From: Actinomycetes bacterium | Lineage (GTDB): Bacteria; Actinomycetota; Acidimicrobiia; Acidimicrobiales; RAAP-2 | Direction: 5' to 3' | Length of the DNA: 51,944 nucleotides | Assembly (NCBI GenBank): GCA_021799615.1 | Contig: JAJZAC010000006.1 | Location: 1 to 51,944 of the forward strand | Shown here: positions 22,998-30,878 of the stretch, one piece after another | Layout of the letters: each line of letters opens with the position of its first letter | Position numbering within the stretch: position 1 is the first letter of the stretch | Notes under the pieces: model-generated | What the model was told of the DNA's origin: nothing | Database searches by the model: none | The model's input: only the letters and a program-made list of their open reading frames with translations | Position numbers and translations under genes: made by a program

Positions 22998-24556
22998 ACG
23001 GCGCCGGTGCCCTCATCCGCACACTGGTGACGGCCGGCGTGGACACCTGCTTCACCAACCCGGGCACCTCGGAGATGCATTTCGTGGCCGCCCTCGACGG
23101 GGTGCCGGGCATGCGGGGCATCCTCGCCCTGTTCGAGGGGGTGGCCACCGGGGCGGCCGACGGCTACGGCCGCATGGCCGGCCGGCCGGCGGCCACGCTC
23201 CTCCACCTGGGACCGGGCCTCGGCAACGGCCTGGCCAACCTGCACAACGCCCGCCGGGCGTGGACCCCGGTGGTCAACATCGTGGGCGACCACGCCACCT
23301 CCCACACGAAGTACGACGCCCAGCTGCAGTCGGACATCGAGACGGTGGCCCGCAACGTCTCCACCTTCGTCCGCACGTCGGCGTCCACCGCCGCCCTCGC
23401 CGGCGACGCGGTCGACGCCGTCCGGGCCGCCCTCGGTCCCCCCGGCCAGGTGGCGACCCTCATCCTGCCAGCCGACGTGTCGTGGACCGACGGAGGCACC
23501 CCGGTCGACCTGCCTGGTCCCCTCGCCGCCGCCGTCGGCACCGCGCCCGATGCCGACGTGGTCGACGCCGCGGCCAAGGCCCTCCGGTCGGGCGAGCCGG
23601 CCGCCCTGCTCGTCGGCGGGCGGGCATGCCGCACCCCGCTCCTGGATCAGCTGTCCGCCGTGGCTGAAGCCACCGGAGCCAAGCTGCTGTGCGAGACGTT
23701 CCCGGCCCGCCTGGAACGGGGCCGGGGACGCCCCGAGGTCGAGCGCATCGCCTACCTGGCCGAGTTCGCCGCTATGCAGCTCGACGGCGTGCGCCACCTG
23801 GTGCTGGTGGATGCCAAGTCGCCGGTGACCTTCTTCGCCTACCCGGGCAAGCCCTCTGACCTCGTCCCCGACGGGTGCACGGTCCACCCGCTGGCCGCGG
23901 CGGCCACGGACGTGACCGCTGCGGTGGCCGCCCTGGCCGACGCGCTCGGTGCCGGCGGGGCCCGGCCGCGCCACACCGCGGCCGAGCGACCCGGCCTGCC
24001 CGAGGGGGAGCTCGACGCGGCCAAGGTGTGCCAGGCCCTCGGCGCCCTGCTCCCCGAGGGCGCCATCGTCTCCGACGAGGGCAACACCGCCGGCGTGTTC
24101 GCGGCCGGTGCCACCGCCGGAGCCCCGCCCCACGACTGGCTCACCCTCACCGGGGGCGCCATCGGCCAGGGCCTCCCGGTGGCGGTGGGCGCGGCGGTGG
24201 CCTGCCCCGATCGGCGGGTCCTCGCCCTCGAGGCCGACGGCAGCTCCCTCTACACCATCCAGGCGCTGTGGACGATGGCCCGGGAGGGCCTGGACGTCAC
24301 CACCGTCCTCCTCAACAACGGCTCCTACGCCGTGCTCAACATGGAGCTCCAGCGGGTGGGGGCGGACGCCGGCGGGCCCAAGGCCCGGGCCATGCTCGAC
24401 CTCCACCACCCGGACCTCGACTTCGTCTCGGTGGCCCGGGGCCTCGGGGTGCACGCCGAGCGGGCGACCACGGCCGAGACGTTCAACGACGCGCTGGGCC
24501 GGGCTCTGGCCACGCCGGGACCGAGCGTGATCGAGGCGATGGTCGCCCCCATGTGA
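22994..24556 (+). CDS. Thiamine diphosphate-dependent enzyme (acetolactate synthase/benzoylformate decarboxylase-like)
   Basis: The product is 520 aa with the three-domain ThDP fold. The Pyr domain has the cofactor-activating Glu in LFEGVATGAADGYGRM, and the PP domain has EADGSSLYTIQALWTM with NNGSYAVL, the ThDP/Mg2+ motif (Ala replaces the first Gly of GDG). No FAD-binding segment of true acetolactate synthase is obvious, so decarboxylation or carboligation of a 2-oxo acid is more likely than branched-chain amino acid synthesis. Coupling to the GlcD-like oxidase suggests the oxidase makes the 2-oxo acid that this enzyme uses. Confidence 0.88.
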   Translation: MNGAGALIRTLVTAGVDTCFTNPGTSEMHFVAALDGVPGMRGILALFEGVATGAADGYGRMAGRPAATLLHLGPGLGNGLANLHNARRAWTPVVNIVGDHATSHTKYDAQLQSDIETVARNVSTFVRTSASTAALAGDAVDAVRAALGPPGQVATLILPADVSWTDGGTPVDLPGPLAAAVGTAPDADVVDAAAKALRSGEPAALLVGGRACRTPLLDQLSAVAEATGAKLLCETFPARLERGRGRPEVERIAYLAEFAAMQLDGVRHLVLVDAKSPVTFFAYPGKPSDLVPDGCTVHPLAAAATDVTAAVAALADALGAGGARPRHTAAERPGLPEGELDAAKVCQALGALLPEGAIVSDEGNTAGVFAAGATAGAPPHDWLTLTGGAIGQGLPVAVGAAVACPDRRVLALEADGSSLYTIQALWTMAREGLDVTTVLLNNGSYAVLNMELQRVGADAGGPKARAMLDLHHPDLDFVSVARGLGVHAERATTAETFNDALGRALATPGPSVIEAMVAPM

Positions 24557-24572
24557 GCCGGAGGCGGTCGCC

Positions 24573-25001
24573 TCAGCCCGAGCCGGACCCGAGCAGATTG
24601 GCCAGGGCTGGGGGCATGCGTGCGGCGCGGCCCTGACCGTCGACGCAGCCGTGACGGCTCCGCGCCGTGGCCCGGGGCTCGCCGTCCACGGTGAGGAGGT
24701 ACTCGATGCCGAACGTGGCCCGGCGCAGGTCGGCCGGCCGCAGGGCCACGTCCACCACCTCGTCGAACCGCACGGCCCGGAGGTAGCTGACCTCCACCTG
24801 GAGGACGGCGATGTCGATCCCACCGGCGCGCATCTCGGCGTACGGGTTCCCGAGGGACCGGAGCCAGGCGACCCGTGCCTCCTCCAGGTAGAGCAGGTAC
24901 GAGCCGTGGTGGACCACCGCCATGGCGTCGGTCTCGGCGAACCGGGTGCGGACCGGGTGGGTGAAGGCGTAGGCGGTGGGTTCCCGGGATGGGTGGGTCA
25001 C
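24573..25001 (-). CDS. Acyl-CoA thioesterase, 4HBT hot-dog fold
   Basis: The product is 142 aa. TRFAETDAMAVVHHGSYLLYLEEARVAWLRSLG is the hot-dog thioesterase signature with the catalytic Asp, and VSYLRAVRFDEVVDV is the next conserved strand pair. It hydrolyses acyl-CoA thioesters. GTG 25001 is preferred to the upstream ATG 25010, because TACCAT 7 nt before the GTG overlaps that ATG and gives the same leaderless spacing as other genes. The gene is divergent from the MFS transporter and convergent with the ThDP enzyme. Confidence 0.9.
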   Translation of the reverse strand: MTHPSREPTAYAFTHPVRTRFAETDAMAVVHHGSYLLYLEEARVAWLRSLGNPYAEMRAGGIDIAVLQVEVSYLRAVRFDEVVDVALRPADLRRATFGIEYLLTVDGEPRATARSRHGCVDGQGRAARMPPALANLLGSGSG

Positions 25002-25008
25002 GCCGGGC

Positions 25009-25014
25009 ATGGTA
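25009..25014 (-). promoter_or_regulatory. Putative -10 box (TACCAT) of the thioesterase gene
   Basis: On the minus strand TACCAT lies 7 nt before GTG 25001. Confidence 0.5.
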
Positions 25015-25046
25015 CGCCGGTCGCCGGCGGGCGCCACACCTGGCGG

Positions 25047-25052
25047 TAGTGT
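25047..25052 (+). promoter_or_regulatory. Putative -10 box (TAGTGT) of the MFS gene
   Basis: TAGTGT lies 6 nt before GTG 25059. The 57-bp divergent gap therefore holds two leaderless promoters in opposite directions. Confidence 0.5.
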
Positions 25053-25058
25053 CCGTCC

Positions 25059-26333
25059 GTGACGGGACCGGTCGGCAGCGAGCACGAACGCCGCGGGGGT
25101 CGCACCGGCCCCGGCGATCCCGGTACCACGCCCCGCTCCGGCAGTCACGTGGTGGGCGGCCTGGCCGTCGTCGTCTTCCTCCAGTGGCTGGGGGCCAGCG
25201 CCGTCATCCCCATGCTCCCCGTCTACGTGCGCAGGGAAGGGGGCAGCGTAGCGGTGGCCGGGGCGGTCATGGCCTCGTTCTTCGTCGCCGGGGTGGTCAC
25301 CCAGTACCCCGCCGGGCGGCTGGCCGACCGGTTCGGACGCCGGGGGGTGCTGGTCGGCGGCCTCGCCGTCTACGTGGTGGCCAGCGCCGCCTTCGCCATC
25401 CCCTCCAGTCCGGGCGTCGCCATCGTCCTCCGGGGTCTCCAGGGCGTGGGGGCGGGAGCGGCCGAGGTGGCCTCGCTGGCACTGGTCGCTGCCGTGGTGG
25501 CCGAGACCCACCGGGGGCGGGCGTTCGGGACCATCTACGCCGGTGCCACCGCCGGCATGGCCGTCGGTCCCCTGGTGGGCTCCGTCCTCGGCGCCGCCCA
25601 CATGGCGGTGATCTTCGCCGGCACGGCGGCGGCGTCGGCGGTGGGGATCGGCGTGGCCCTCCGCCTGCAGGTCCCGGCCCGGGCACCGGCACCCGCCGGC
25701 CGGGGCGCGGCACCCACGGTCACGGCGCCGCCCGAGATCGGGCGGACACGGCGGGCCGCCCTCGCCGGGTGCCTGTGCGCCGCCGCCGTCTTCGGCCTCA
25801 CCAGCGGCGTCTACGACACGTGCTGGACCCTCCTGCTCGACGCCCGCCACGCCGCGGGCTGGCAGGTGGGCCTGTCGTGGACGCTCTTCGCCGTGCCCTT
25901 CGCGGTGGTGACGCGGCCGGCCGGCGCCCTCGCCGACCGGCGAGGCCGGCGTCCCCTGGCCCTCGGTGGCCTGGCCGTGGCCGTCGCCCTGTGCGCCGGC
26001 TACCCCTTCATCCCCACGGTGGCGGTGCTGGTGGGACTGGGCGCGGTGGAGGCGACGGGTGTGGCCTCGGCCATGCCGGCCGTCCAGTCGCTCCTCACCC
26101 ACGGCGTCGAGCCCCACGTGAGCGGCCGCACCCAGGGCCTCTACGCCACCACCCAGACGGCGTCCACCGCGGTGGCGGCGGCCGCGGGCGGGGTGCTGTT
26201 CTCGATCGCCCGCTGGGCGCCCTTCGTCGCCGTCGCCGTCGCCTGCGCCCTGCTCGTCGTGGCCGCCGGCCTGGCCTGGCGACGCGTGCCGGATGGCGTG
26301 GCCGGCGCGCCGGCCGAGACGCCGGCACACTGA
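25059..26333 (+). CDS. Major facilitator superfamily transporter
   Basis: The product is 424 aa with about twelve hydrophobic segments. The MFS signature loop YPAGRLADRFGRRGVLVGG lies between TM2 and TM3 and is repeated in the second half as PAGALADRRGRRPLALGG. A hydrophilic N-terminus of about 30 residues precedes TM1. Sequence resembles drug/metabolite exporters, but the substrate cannot be read from it. Confidence 0.92.
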   Translation: MTGPVGSEHERRGGRTGPGDPGTTPRSGSHVVGGLAVVVFLQWLGASAVIPMLPVYVRREGGSVAVAGAVMASFFVAGVVTQYPAGRLADRFGRRGVLVGGLAVYVVASAAFAIPSSPGVAIVLRGLQGVGAGAAEVASLALVAAVVAETHRGRAFGTIYAGATAGMAVGPLVGSVLGAAHMAVIFAGTAAASAVGIGVALRLQVPARAPAPAGRGAAPTVTAPPEIGRTRRAALAGCLCAAAVFGLTSGVYDTCWTLLLDARHAAGWQVGLSWTLFAVPFAVVTRPAGALADRRGRRPLALGGLAVAVALCAGYPFIPTVAVLVGLGAVEATGVASAMPAVQSLLTHGVEPHVSGRTQGLYATTQTASTAVAAAAGGVLFSIARWAPFVAVAVACALLVVAAGLAWRRVPDGVAGAPAETPAH

Positions 26334-26377
26334 ACGGGTTGCCGGGTTGCCGGCCCCCGCCCGACGGTGGAGCCCGT

Positions 26378-26404
26378 GGTGCCGGCGCCCCGCGGCGCCG
26401 CACC
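26378..26404. terminator. Candidate bidirectional terminator between convergent MFS and DUF4012 genes
   Basis: GGTGCCGGCGCC (26378-26389) pairs with GGCGCCGCACC (26394-26404) over 11 bp with one bulged C and a 4-nt loop. It sits in the 115-bp convergent gap between two stop codons, where a shared terminator is expected. No T-tract follows, which is usual in very GC-rich Actinobacteria. Confidence 0.45.
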
Positions 26405-26448
26405 CCGCTTGCGGGCGGGAGCGGTACGACCGCCCCCGGGGGGTGCCG

Positions 26449-28230
26449 TCACCACGACACGGTCTCGGGCTTCGTGTCGTCGACGCGGCGGGCACCGACC
26501 GTCCACTGCTCGGGTGGCACCCGGGCCGATGGCAGCACGGTCATCGACCCGTGGCGGCCGGGGACGGTGAAGGTGACGACGGTGTCGTTCGTGGCACCGG
26601 GCAGCACGTCGACCTGTGAGACGACCAGCCAGGTGGGGCCCTCGGGGCCCTCGGTCACCAGCGGCCCGCCGGACACCAGCGTCGGGGGCCGGGCCCGGCC
26701 GGGCACGTTGACCGTCACCAGGCCCACGTACTCCCCCGCCACCGCGTCCACCCCCGGGTACGGACCGGCGATGTACGGGGACTGCCCCGGCGGTGTGGTG
26801 TTGTCCAGGTGCACCCGCAGGGTGACGGTGGTGCCGCCGCTCACCGGGCGGGTGGTCACGGTGACCGAGGTGTCCAGGTACGGATCGAGCTTGTTGCCGC
26901 CCCGGTTGACCACGGCCACCGCCACGGTCGACGGCGTGATCGTCCCGGCGACGCCCGCACCCGTCCATGCCGCCTCGGTCGCCGGATCGGCCGACCACAC
27001 CAGCAGGTGTCGCCCCTCGGTGGCGCCGGCCATCGCCTTGGCCAGGGTGGTGAGGTCGGTGGACTGGCCCTCGAGCTGGTGGAGCACGGCCGAGGCCAGG
27101 GCGCCGAGGCGGTCGCGCCGGCCCGTGTCCCCGGTCGCCGAATCGGCGAGCCCGACGTACTGGTCGTGGAGCAGGTACTGCTCGACGGACGACGAGTCGA
27201 CGGTCACACCGGCGGCGGTGACCGGGCCGGTGGCGCCGAGCAGTTGCTTCAGTCCGACCACGTCGAGGGAGAGGACGCCGTCCACCCGCTGTCCGGTGTC
27301 GGCCTGCCACATGTCGGCCGCCATGCGGGCGGTGACGTCGAACTGCGGCGTCACACCCAGGTTGCGCCAGTCCTGGCCCGGATGCAGCCATCCCCAGTTG
27401 CGGGCCAGTTCCGCAGGGACGGGTACGGCCCCGGCCGGCAGGGTCAGGCTCCCGGCCGGCTGCATGGGGCCGAGGTGGAGGTGGCCGCCGGACGTGGTGG
27501 CCGTGCCGACCTCGAGGAAGGCGCCCGACCCGGCGCGCATCTCGGCGTTGTTGGACGCCAGCACCAGGTACGTGCGGGGACCCTGGAGGATGGCGGCCGT
27601 GGCGGCCGACACCGAGGCGGCATGGGAGAGGCGACGCTCGGCGTCGGTCAGCTGGGACACGAACTCGTTGTGCTTGGCGGCCAGCGGGGCGACGAGGCCC
27701 GCCGACGGGCCGACGTCGATGGCGTCGAGGCGGGACGCGGCCCGGCCGGACAGGGCGGCGAGCTCCCGCAGGGCTGCCACCCGCTCCGGCCCGGCGCCGT
27801 GGGGTGCCTGGAGGACGGCATGGGCACCGACCACGAACGACGACCCGGTGGCCGCCACGGTGGAGGCGGCGGCGGACAGGTCCCGCACCGCCCGGTACTG
27901 GCGGCCGGCCACGGGCACGGCCACGAGCGGCACCATCCACGGCTCGGTCAGGTCGGCGTGGGCCGCGTCGAACTGGGCCCGGGCGGCGTCGAGGGCCCGG
28001 CGGGTCCCCGGCGCGCTGACCTGGTCGGGGCTCAGGTTCGCCCGCAGCGCCTGGAGCTGGTCGAGGCCGCGCCGGGCATGGTCGTAGGCGGCGAGCGCGG
28101 TGAGGGACACCGCCCCCACCCACAGCACGACCAGACCGAGCACGGCAACGACCAGCCGTCGGCGCCAGCGGCGCGCCGGGGCGCCGGTAGGGGGCGGCTC
28201 GGTCGTGTGCACGTCGGGGCTGGTGGTCAT
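26449..28230 (-). CDS. DUF4012 domain-containing membrane-anchored protein
   Basis: The product is 593 aa. A short basic N-terminus (ARRWRRR) is followed by one TM helix (LVVAVLGLVVLWVGAVSLTALAAY), then a large exported domain with an early coiled-coil-like region. The DUF4012 core is visible in TYLVLASNNAEMRAGSGAFLEVGTAT, WLHPGQDWRNLGVTPQFDVTARMAADMW and VDGVLSLDVVGLKQLLGATGPV. DUF4012 proteins recur in actinobacterial surface-polysaccharide loci and their activity is unknown. It is divergent from the sortase gene; a TACGGT hexamer about 75 bp upstream of the ATG could be its -10 box. Confidence 0.85.
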   Translation of the reverse strand: MTTSPDVHTTEPPPTGAPARRWRRRLVVAVLGLVVLWVGAVSLTALAAYDHARRGLDQLQALRANLSPDQVSAPGTRRALDAARAQFDAAHADLTEPWMVPLVAVPVAGRQYRAVRDLSAAASTVAATGSSFVVGAHAVLQAPHGAGPERVAALRELAALSGRAASRLDAIDVGPSAGLVAPLAAKHNEFVSQLTDAERRLSHAASVSAATAAILQGPRTYLVLASNNAEMRAGSGAFLEVGTATTSGGHLHLGPMQPAGSLTLPAGAVPVPAELARNWGWLHPGQDWRNLGVTPQFDVTARMAADMWQADTGQRVDGVLSLDVVGLKQLLGATGPVTAAGVTVDSSSVEQYLLHDQYVGLADSATGDTGRRDRLGALASAVLHQLEGQSTDLTTLAKAMAGATEGRHLLVWSADPATEAAWTGAGVAGTITPSTVAVAVVNRGGNKLDPYLDTSVTVTTRPVSGGTTVTLRVHLDNTTPPGQSPYIAGPYPGVDAVAGEYVGLVTVNVPGRARPPTLVSGGPLVTEGPEGPTWLVVSQVDVLPGATNDTVVTFTVPGRHGSMTVLPSARVPPEQWTVGARRVDDTKPETVSW

Positions 28231-28338
28231 CGGTTCGGTCAGAGCTCCGGCGGTGGACCGGCCGGCTGGTGCCCGCAGCCAGACCGTACCCGGTGGTGCC
28301 GGCCGGGGCCCGCCGGCCGCAGCCTCCCCCGCCCTGGG

Positions 28339-28344
28339 TAACAT
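28339..28344 (+). promoter_or_regulatory. Putative -10 box (TAACAT) of the sortase gene
   Basis: TAACAT lies 6 nt before GTG 28351, giving a leaderless start. Confidence 0.55.
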
Positions 28345-28350
28345 GCCTGC

Positions 28351-29289
28351 GTGTCGTTCACGGCCGTGCGGATCGCCATCGGCCGGGCGCTCCTCGTCTT
28401 CGGCATCCTCGCCCTCCTGTTCATCCCCTACGTGCTGTGGGGGACCGGCATCGTCGCCGCGCAACACCAGGCGGCACTCCGCCAGCAATTCGAGGCCGCC
28501 CGCAGGCACGCCGGCGTGGCCACGCCGCCAGCCACGCCGCCGCATCCGACGGGACCGCCGCGGGTGGCTCCTCCCACCCCCGATCCGGCGGTGGGCAGCC
28601 CGGTCGGCCAGCTGTCGATCCCGGCGCTCGGCCTCACCACCGTCGTCGTCGAGGGGACGTCCGAGGCCCAACTGCAGATGGGCCCGGGCCACTACCCGGG
28701 AACGCCCCTGCCCGGTCAGGCGGGCAACGCCGCCATCGCCGGGCACCGCACCACCTACCTCCACCCCTTCTACAGCCTGGACCACCTCCGGCCCGGCGAC
28801 CCCGTCACCGTCGTGACCCTCCAGGGGACCTTCACCTACCGGGTCACCGGCAGCCAGGTGGTGGCTCCCGACGACGTGAGCCCGGTGGCGCCGACGCCGA
28901 CGCCCGAGCTCACCCTCACCACCTGCACGCCGCTCTACAGCGCGTCCGAACGCCTGGTCGTCCACGCCACCCTGACCGCCAGCATCCTGGCCGGCGCGGC
29001 CGTTCCCGGCTCCACCACGACACCGTCCACGACACCGTCCGTGGCGTCGGCGGGCCGATCCCGGCCGCCGGCGACCGCCGCGGGACTGGCCGGTGGGACG
29101 GGGAGCTGGCTGCCGGCCCTCGTGTGGGGCCTCGTGCTCCTGGCCCTGGCCGGCGCGGTGGCGGCCCTGGCGCGGGGCCGGTCCCGGCGGGCCCGGGTCG
29201 CCACCTGCCTGGCCGGCGCGGCGGTGGGACTGGTCGTGCTGTTCTACTTCTACGGCGCCGTCACCCCGCTGCTCCCGGCCAGCTTCTGA
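28351..29289 (+). CDS. Class E sortase
   Basis: The product is 312 aa. An N-terminal TM helix (ALLVFGILALLFIPYVLWG) precedes a Pro-rich linker and the sortase beta-barrel. The catalytic residues are present: His132 in AGHRTT, Cys192 in TLTTCTP and Arg201 in SERLVV. A second hydrophobic pair at the C-terminus (WLPALVWGLVLLALAGAVAAL and TCLAGAAVGLVVLFYFYG) gives an additional membrane anchor. Sortases attach surface proteins to peptidoglycan. I see no obvious LPxTG/LAxTG substrate in this window, though the large secreted protein at 48690 runs off the edge and its C-terminus is not visible. Confidence 0.92.
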   Translation: MSFTAVRIAIGRALLVFGILALLFIPYVLWGTGIVAAQHQAALRQQFEAARRHAGVATPPATPPHPTGPPRVAPPTPDPAVGSPVGQLSIPALGLTTVVVEGTSEAQLQMGPGHYPGTPLPGQAGNAAIAGHRTTYLHPFYSLDHLRPGDPVTVVTLQGTFTYRVTGSQVVAPDDVSPVAPTPTPELTLTTCTPLYSASERLVVHATLTASILAGAAVPGSTTTPSTTPSVASAGRSRPPATAAGLAGGTGSWLPALVWGLVLLALAGAVAALARGRSRRARVATCLAGAAVGLVVLFYFYGAVTPLLPASF

Positions 29290-29299
29290 CCCGAGGTAC

Positions 29300-29305
29300 T
29301 ACCCT
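29300..29305 (+). promoter_or_regulatory. Putative -10 box (TACCCT) of the SnoaL-like gene
   Basis: TACCCT lies 8 nt before ATG 29314 in the 24-bp gap after the sortase gene. Confidence 0.4.
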
Positions 29306-29313
29306 TCCCGCCC

Positions 29314-29748
29314 ATGGCCATCGACGACCCGCACCCGCCCGTGGCTCCCGACCCGCCCACCGACCCCGCCGGCGTGGTCCGGACCGTGACCGAGGCCCTG
29401 GCCCGGGGCGACCTGTTGACCGTCATGGGCCACGTGACCGGCGACGTCGAGTGGTCGGTGTGCGCCGCCGACCGCCGGGCCGCCCCGTGGTTCGGCGCCT
29501 ACCGGGGGCGCCGGCAGCTGTCCGCCATGTTCGAGGCGCTGGCCGAGCTCGCCTTCGACGACTTCACCCTCCGGCGGCTGGTGGCCGACGGCGACCTGGT
29601 CTTCACCTGGCTCCACGTGGCGTTCCGGACACCGACGGGCCGGTCCGTCGACACCGAGGAGGTCCAGATCTGGGAGCTCGACGGAGCCAAGGTGCGGCGG
29701 GTGCGCACGCTGCTCGACACCGCCGCGGTGGCTGCCGCGTTCCGCTGA
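29314..29748 (+). CDS. SnoaL-like/NTF2-fold protein
   Basis: The product is 144 aa. VVRTVTEALARGDLLTVMGHVTGDVEWSV and YRGRRQLSAMFEALAELAFDDFTLRRLVADGDLVFTWLHVAF match the alpha+beta cone of SnoaL/ketosteroid-isomerase-like proteins. Members include isomerases, cyclases and non-enzymatic binding proteins, so no reaction is assigned. The glycosyltransferase start overlaps its stop (TGATG), so the two are co-translated. Confidence 0.8.
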   Translation: MAIDDPHPPVAPDPPTDPAGVVRTVTEALARGDLLTVMGHVTGDVEWSVCAADRRAAPWFGAYRGRRQLSAMFEALAELAFDDFTLRRLVADGDLVFTWLHVAFRTPTGRSVDTEEVQIWELDGAKVRRVRTLLDTAAVAAAFR

Positions 29749-30845
29749 TGCCCGACGGTCCGGTCGCCCTCGTCCACGACTACCTGACCCAACGGGGCGG
29801 AGCCGAGCGGGTGGCGTTGGCACTCACCGACGCCTTCCCCGACGCGCCCCTCCACACCGCCTTGTTCGATCCGAGCCGCACCTTCCCCGAGCTCGCCCAC
29901 CGCGACGTCCGCCCGCTTCCGCTCGACCGGCTCGCCCTGCTGCGCGGCCGCCACCGCCTGGCCATGCCGCTTCTGGCACCGGCGTTCTCCCACCTCCGGC
30001 TGGACACCGCGGTGACCGTGTGCTCGTCGAGCGGCTGGGCCCACGGTGCCCGGACGACGGGGCGCAAGGTGGTCTACTGCTACACCCCGGCCCGCTGGCT
30101 CTACCAGACCGACCGCTACCTGCGGGGCGCGTCGCCGACGGCGAGGGCGGCCATGGCCGTGCTCGGCCCTCCCCTCCGACGGTGGGACCGGGCCGCCGCC
30201 GCCGGGGCGCACCGCTACCTGGCCATCTCGACCGTGGTCCAGCGGCGGATCGCCGACACCTACGGCATCGAGGCCGAGGTGGTCCCGCCCCCCACCACGC
30301 TCGATCTCACCGGCCCCGTGCGCCCGCTGGACGGTGTCGAGCCCGGCTTCGTCCTGTGCGTGTCTCGCCTCCTCCCCTACAAGAACGTCGACGCCGTGGC
30401 CGCCGCCTTCGCCGCCCTGCCCGACCGCCGGCTGGTGGTCGTGGGCAGCGGGCCCCTGCGATCCCGGCTGGCGTCCAGCTCGCCGGCCAACGTCCACCTG
30501 GCCGGGGAGGTGGACGACGACCAGCTCCGCTGGTGCTACGCCCACGCCGTGTCCCTGGTGGCGGCCTCGTACGAGGACTTCGGCCTCACGCCCCTGGAGG
30601 CGGCCGCCGCCGGGTTGCCGTCGGCCGTGCTCCGCTGGGGCGGGTTCCTCGACACGACCGTCGAGGGCGTGACGGGGCTCTTCTTCGACCAACCGACGCC
30701 GGCGGCCGTCGCCGGGGCCGTCCGGGCCCTCGACGGCCAGCGTTGGGACCGCGCCGCGCTGGCCGCGCATGCGGCCCGCTACTCCCCGGCCGCCTTCACC
30801 GCCCGCATCCGGGCCGTGGTGGCCGACGAGGCCGGCCGCGCCTGA
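29748..30845 (+). CDS. Glycosyltransferase, GT4 family
   Basis: The product is 365 aa, GT-B fold. The N-terminus VALVHDYLTQRGGAERVALALTDAFPD is the acceptor-side Rossmann start typical of WcaI/PimB-like enzymes. The C-terminal donor domain has VLCVSRLLPYKNVDAVAAAFA, then ASYEDFGLTPLEAAAAGLPSAV, the E-x7-E-like sugar-nucleotide motif. It probably adds a hexose to a lipid-linked intermediate of the surface polysaccharide. It converges on the CpsE-like gene; a 12-bp GC palindrome at 30858-30869 lies in the 33-bp gap. Confidence 0.9.
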   Translation: MPDGPVALVHDYLTQRGGAERVALALTDAFPDAPLHTALFDPSRTFPELAHRDVRPLPLDRLALLRGRHRLAMPLLAPAFSHLRLDTAVTVCSSSGWAHGARTTGRKVVYCYTPARWLYQTDRYLRGASPTARAAMAVLGPPLRRWDRAAAAGAHRYLAISTVVQRRIADTYGIEAEVVPPPTTLDLTGPVRPLDGVEPGFVLCVSRLLPYKNVDAVAAAFAALPDRRLVVVGSGPLRSRLASSSPANVHLAGEVDDDQLRWCYAHAVSLVAASYEDFGLTPLEAAAAGLPSAVLRWGGFLDTTVEGVTGLFFDQPTPAAVAGAVRALDGQRWDRAALAAHAARYSPAAFTARIRAVVADEAGRA

Positions 30846-30878
30846 GGCGGGCGGGGCCCGGCGCGCCGGCGCCGGCCG

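Noticed and set aside
22994-24556. True acetolactate synthase (ilvB) assignment
   Set aside because: No small subunit is adjacent, the FAD-binding region is not evident, and the partner gene is a GlcD-like oxidase, so a generic ThDP enzyme call is safer.
30858-30869. 12-bp palindrome CCGGCGCGCCGG as a terminator
   Set aside because: It is in a convergent gap, but the stem has no loop when fully paired and such GC palindromes are expected often at this base composition.
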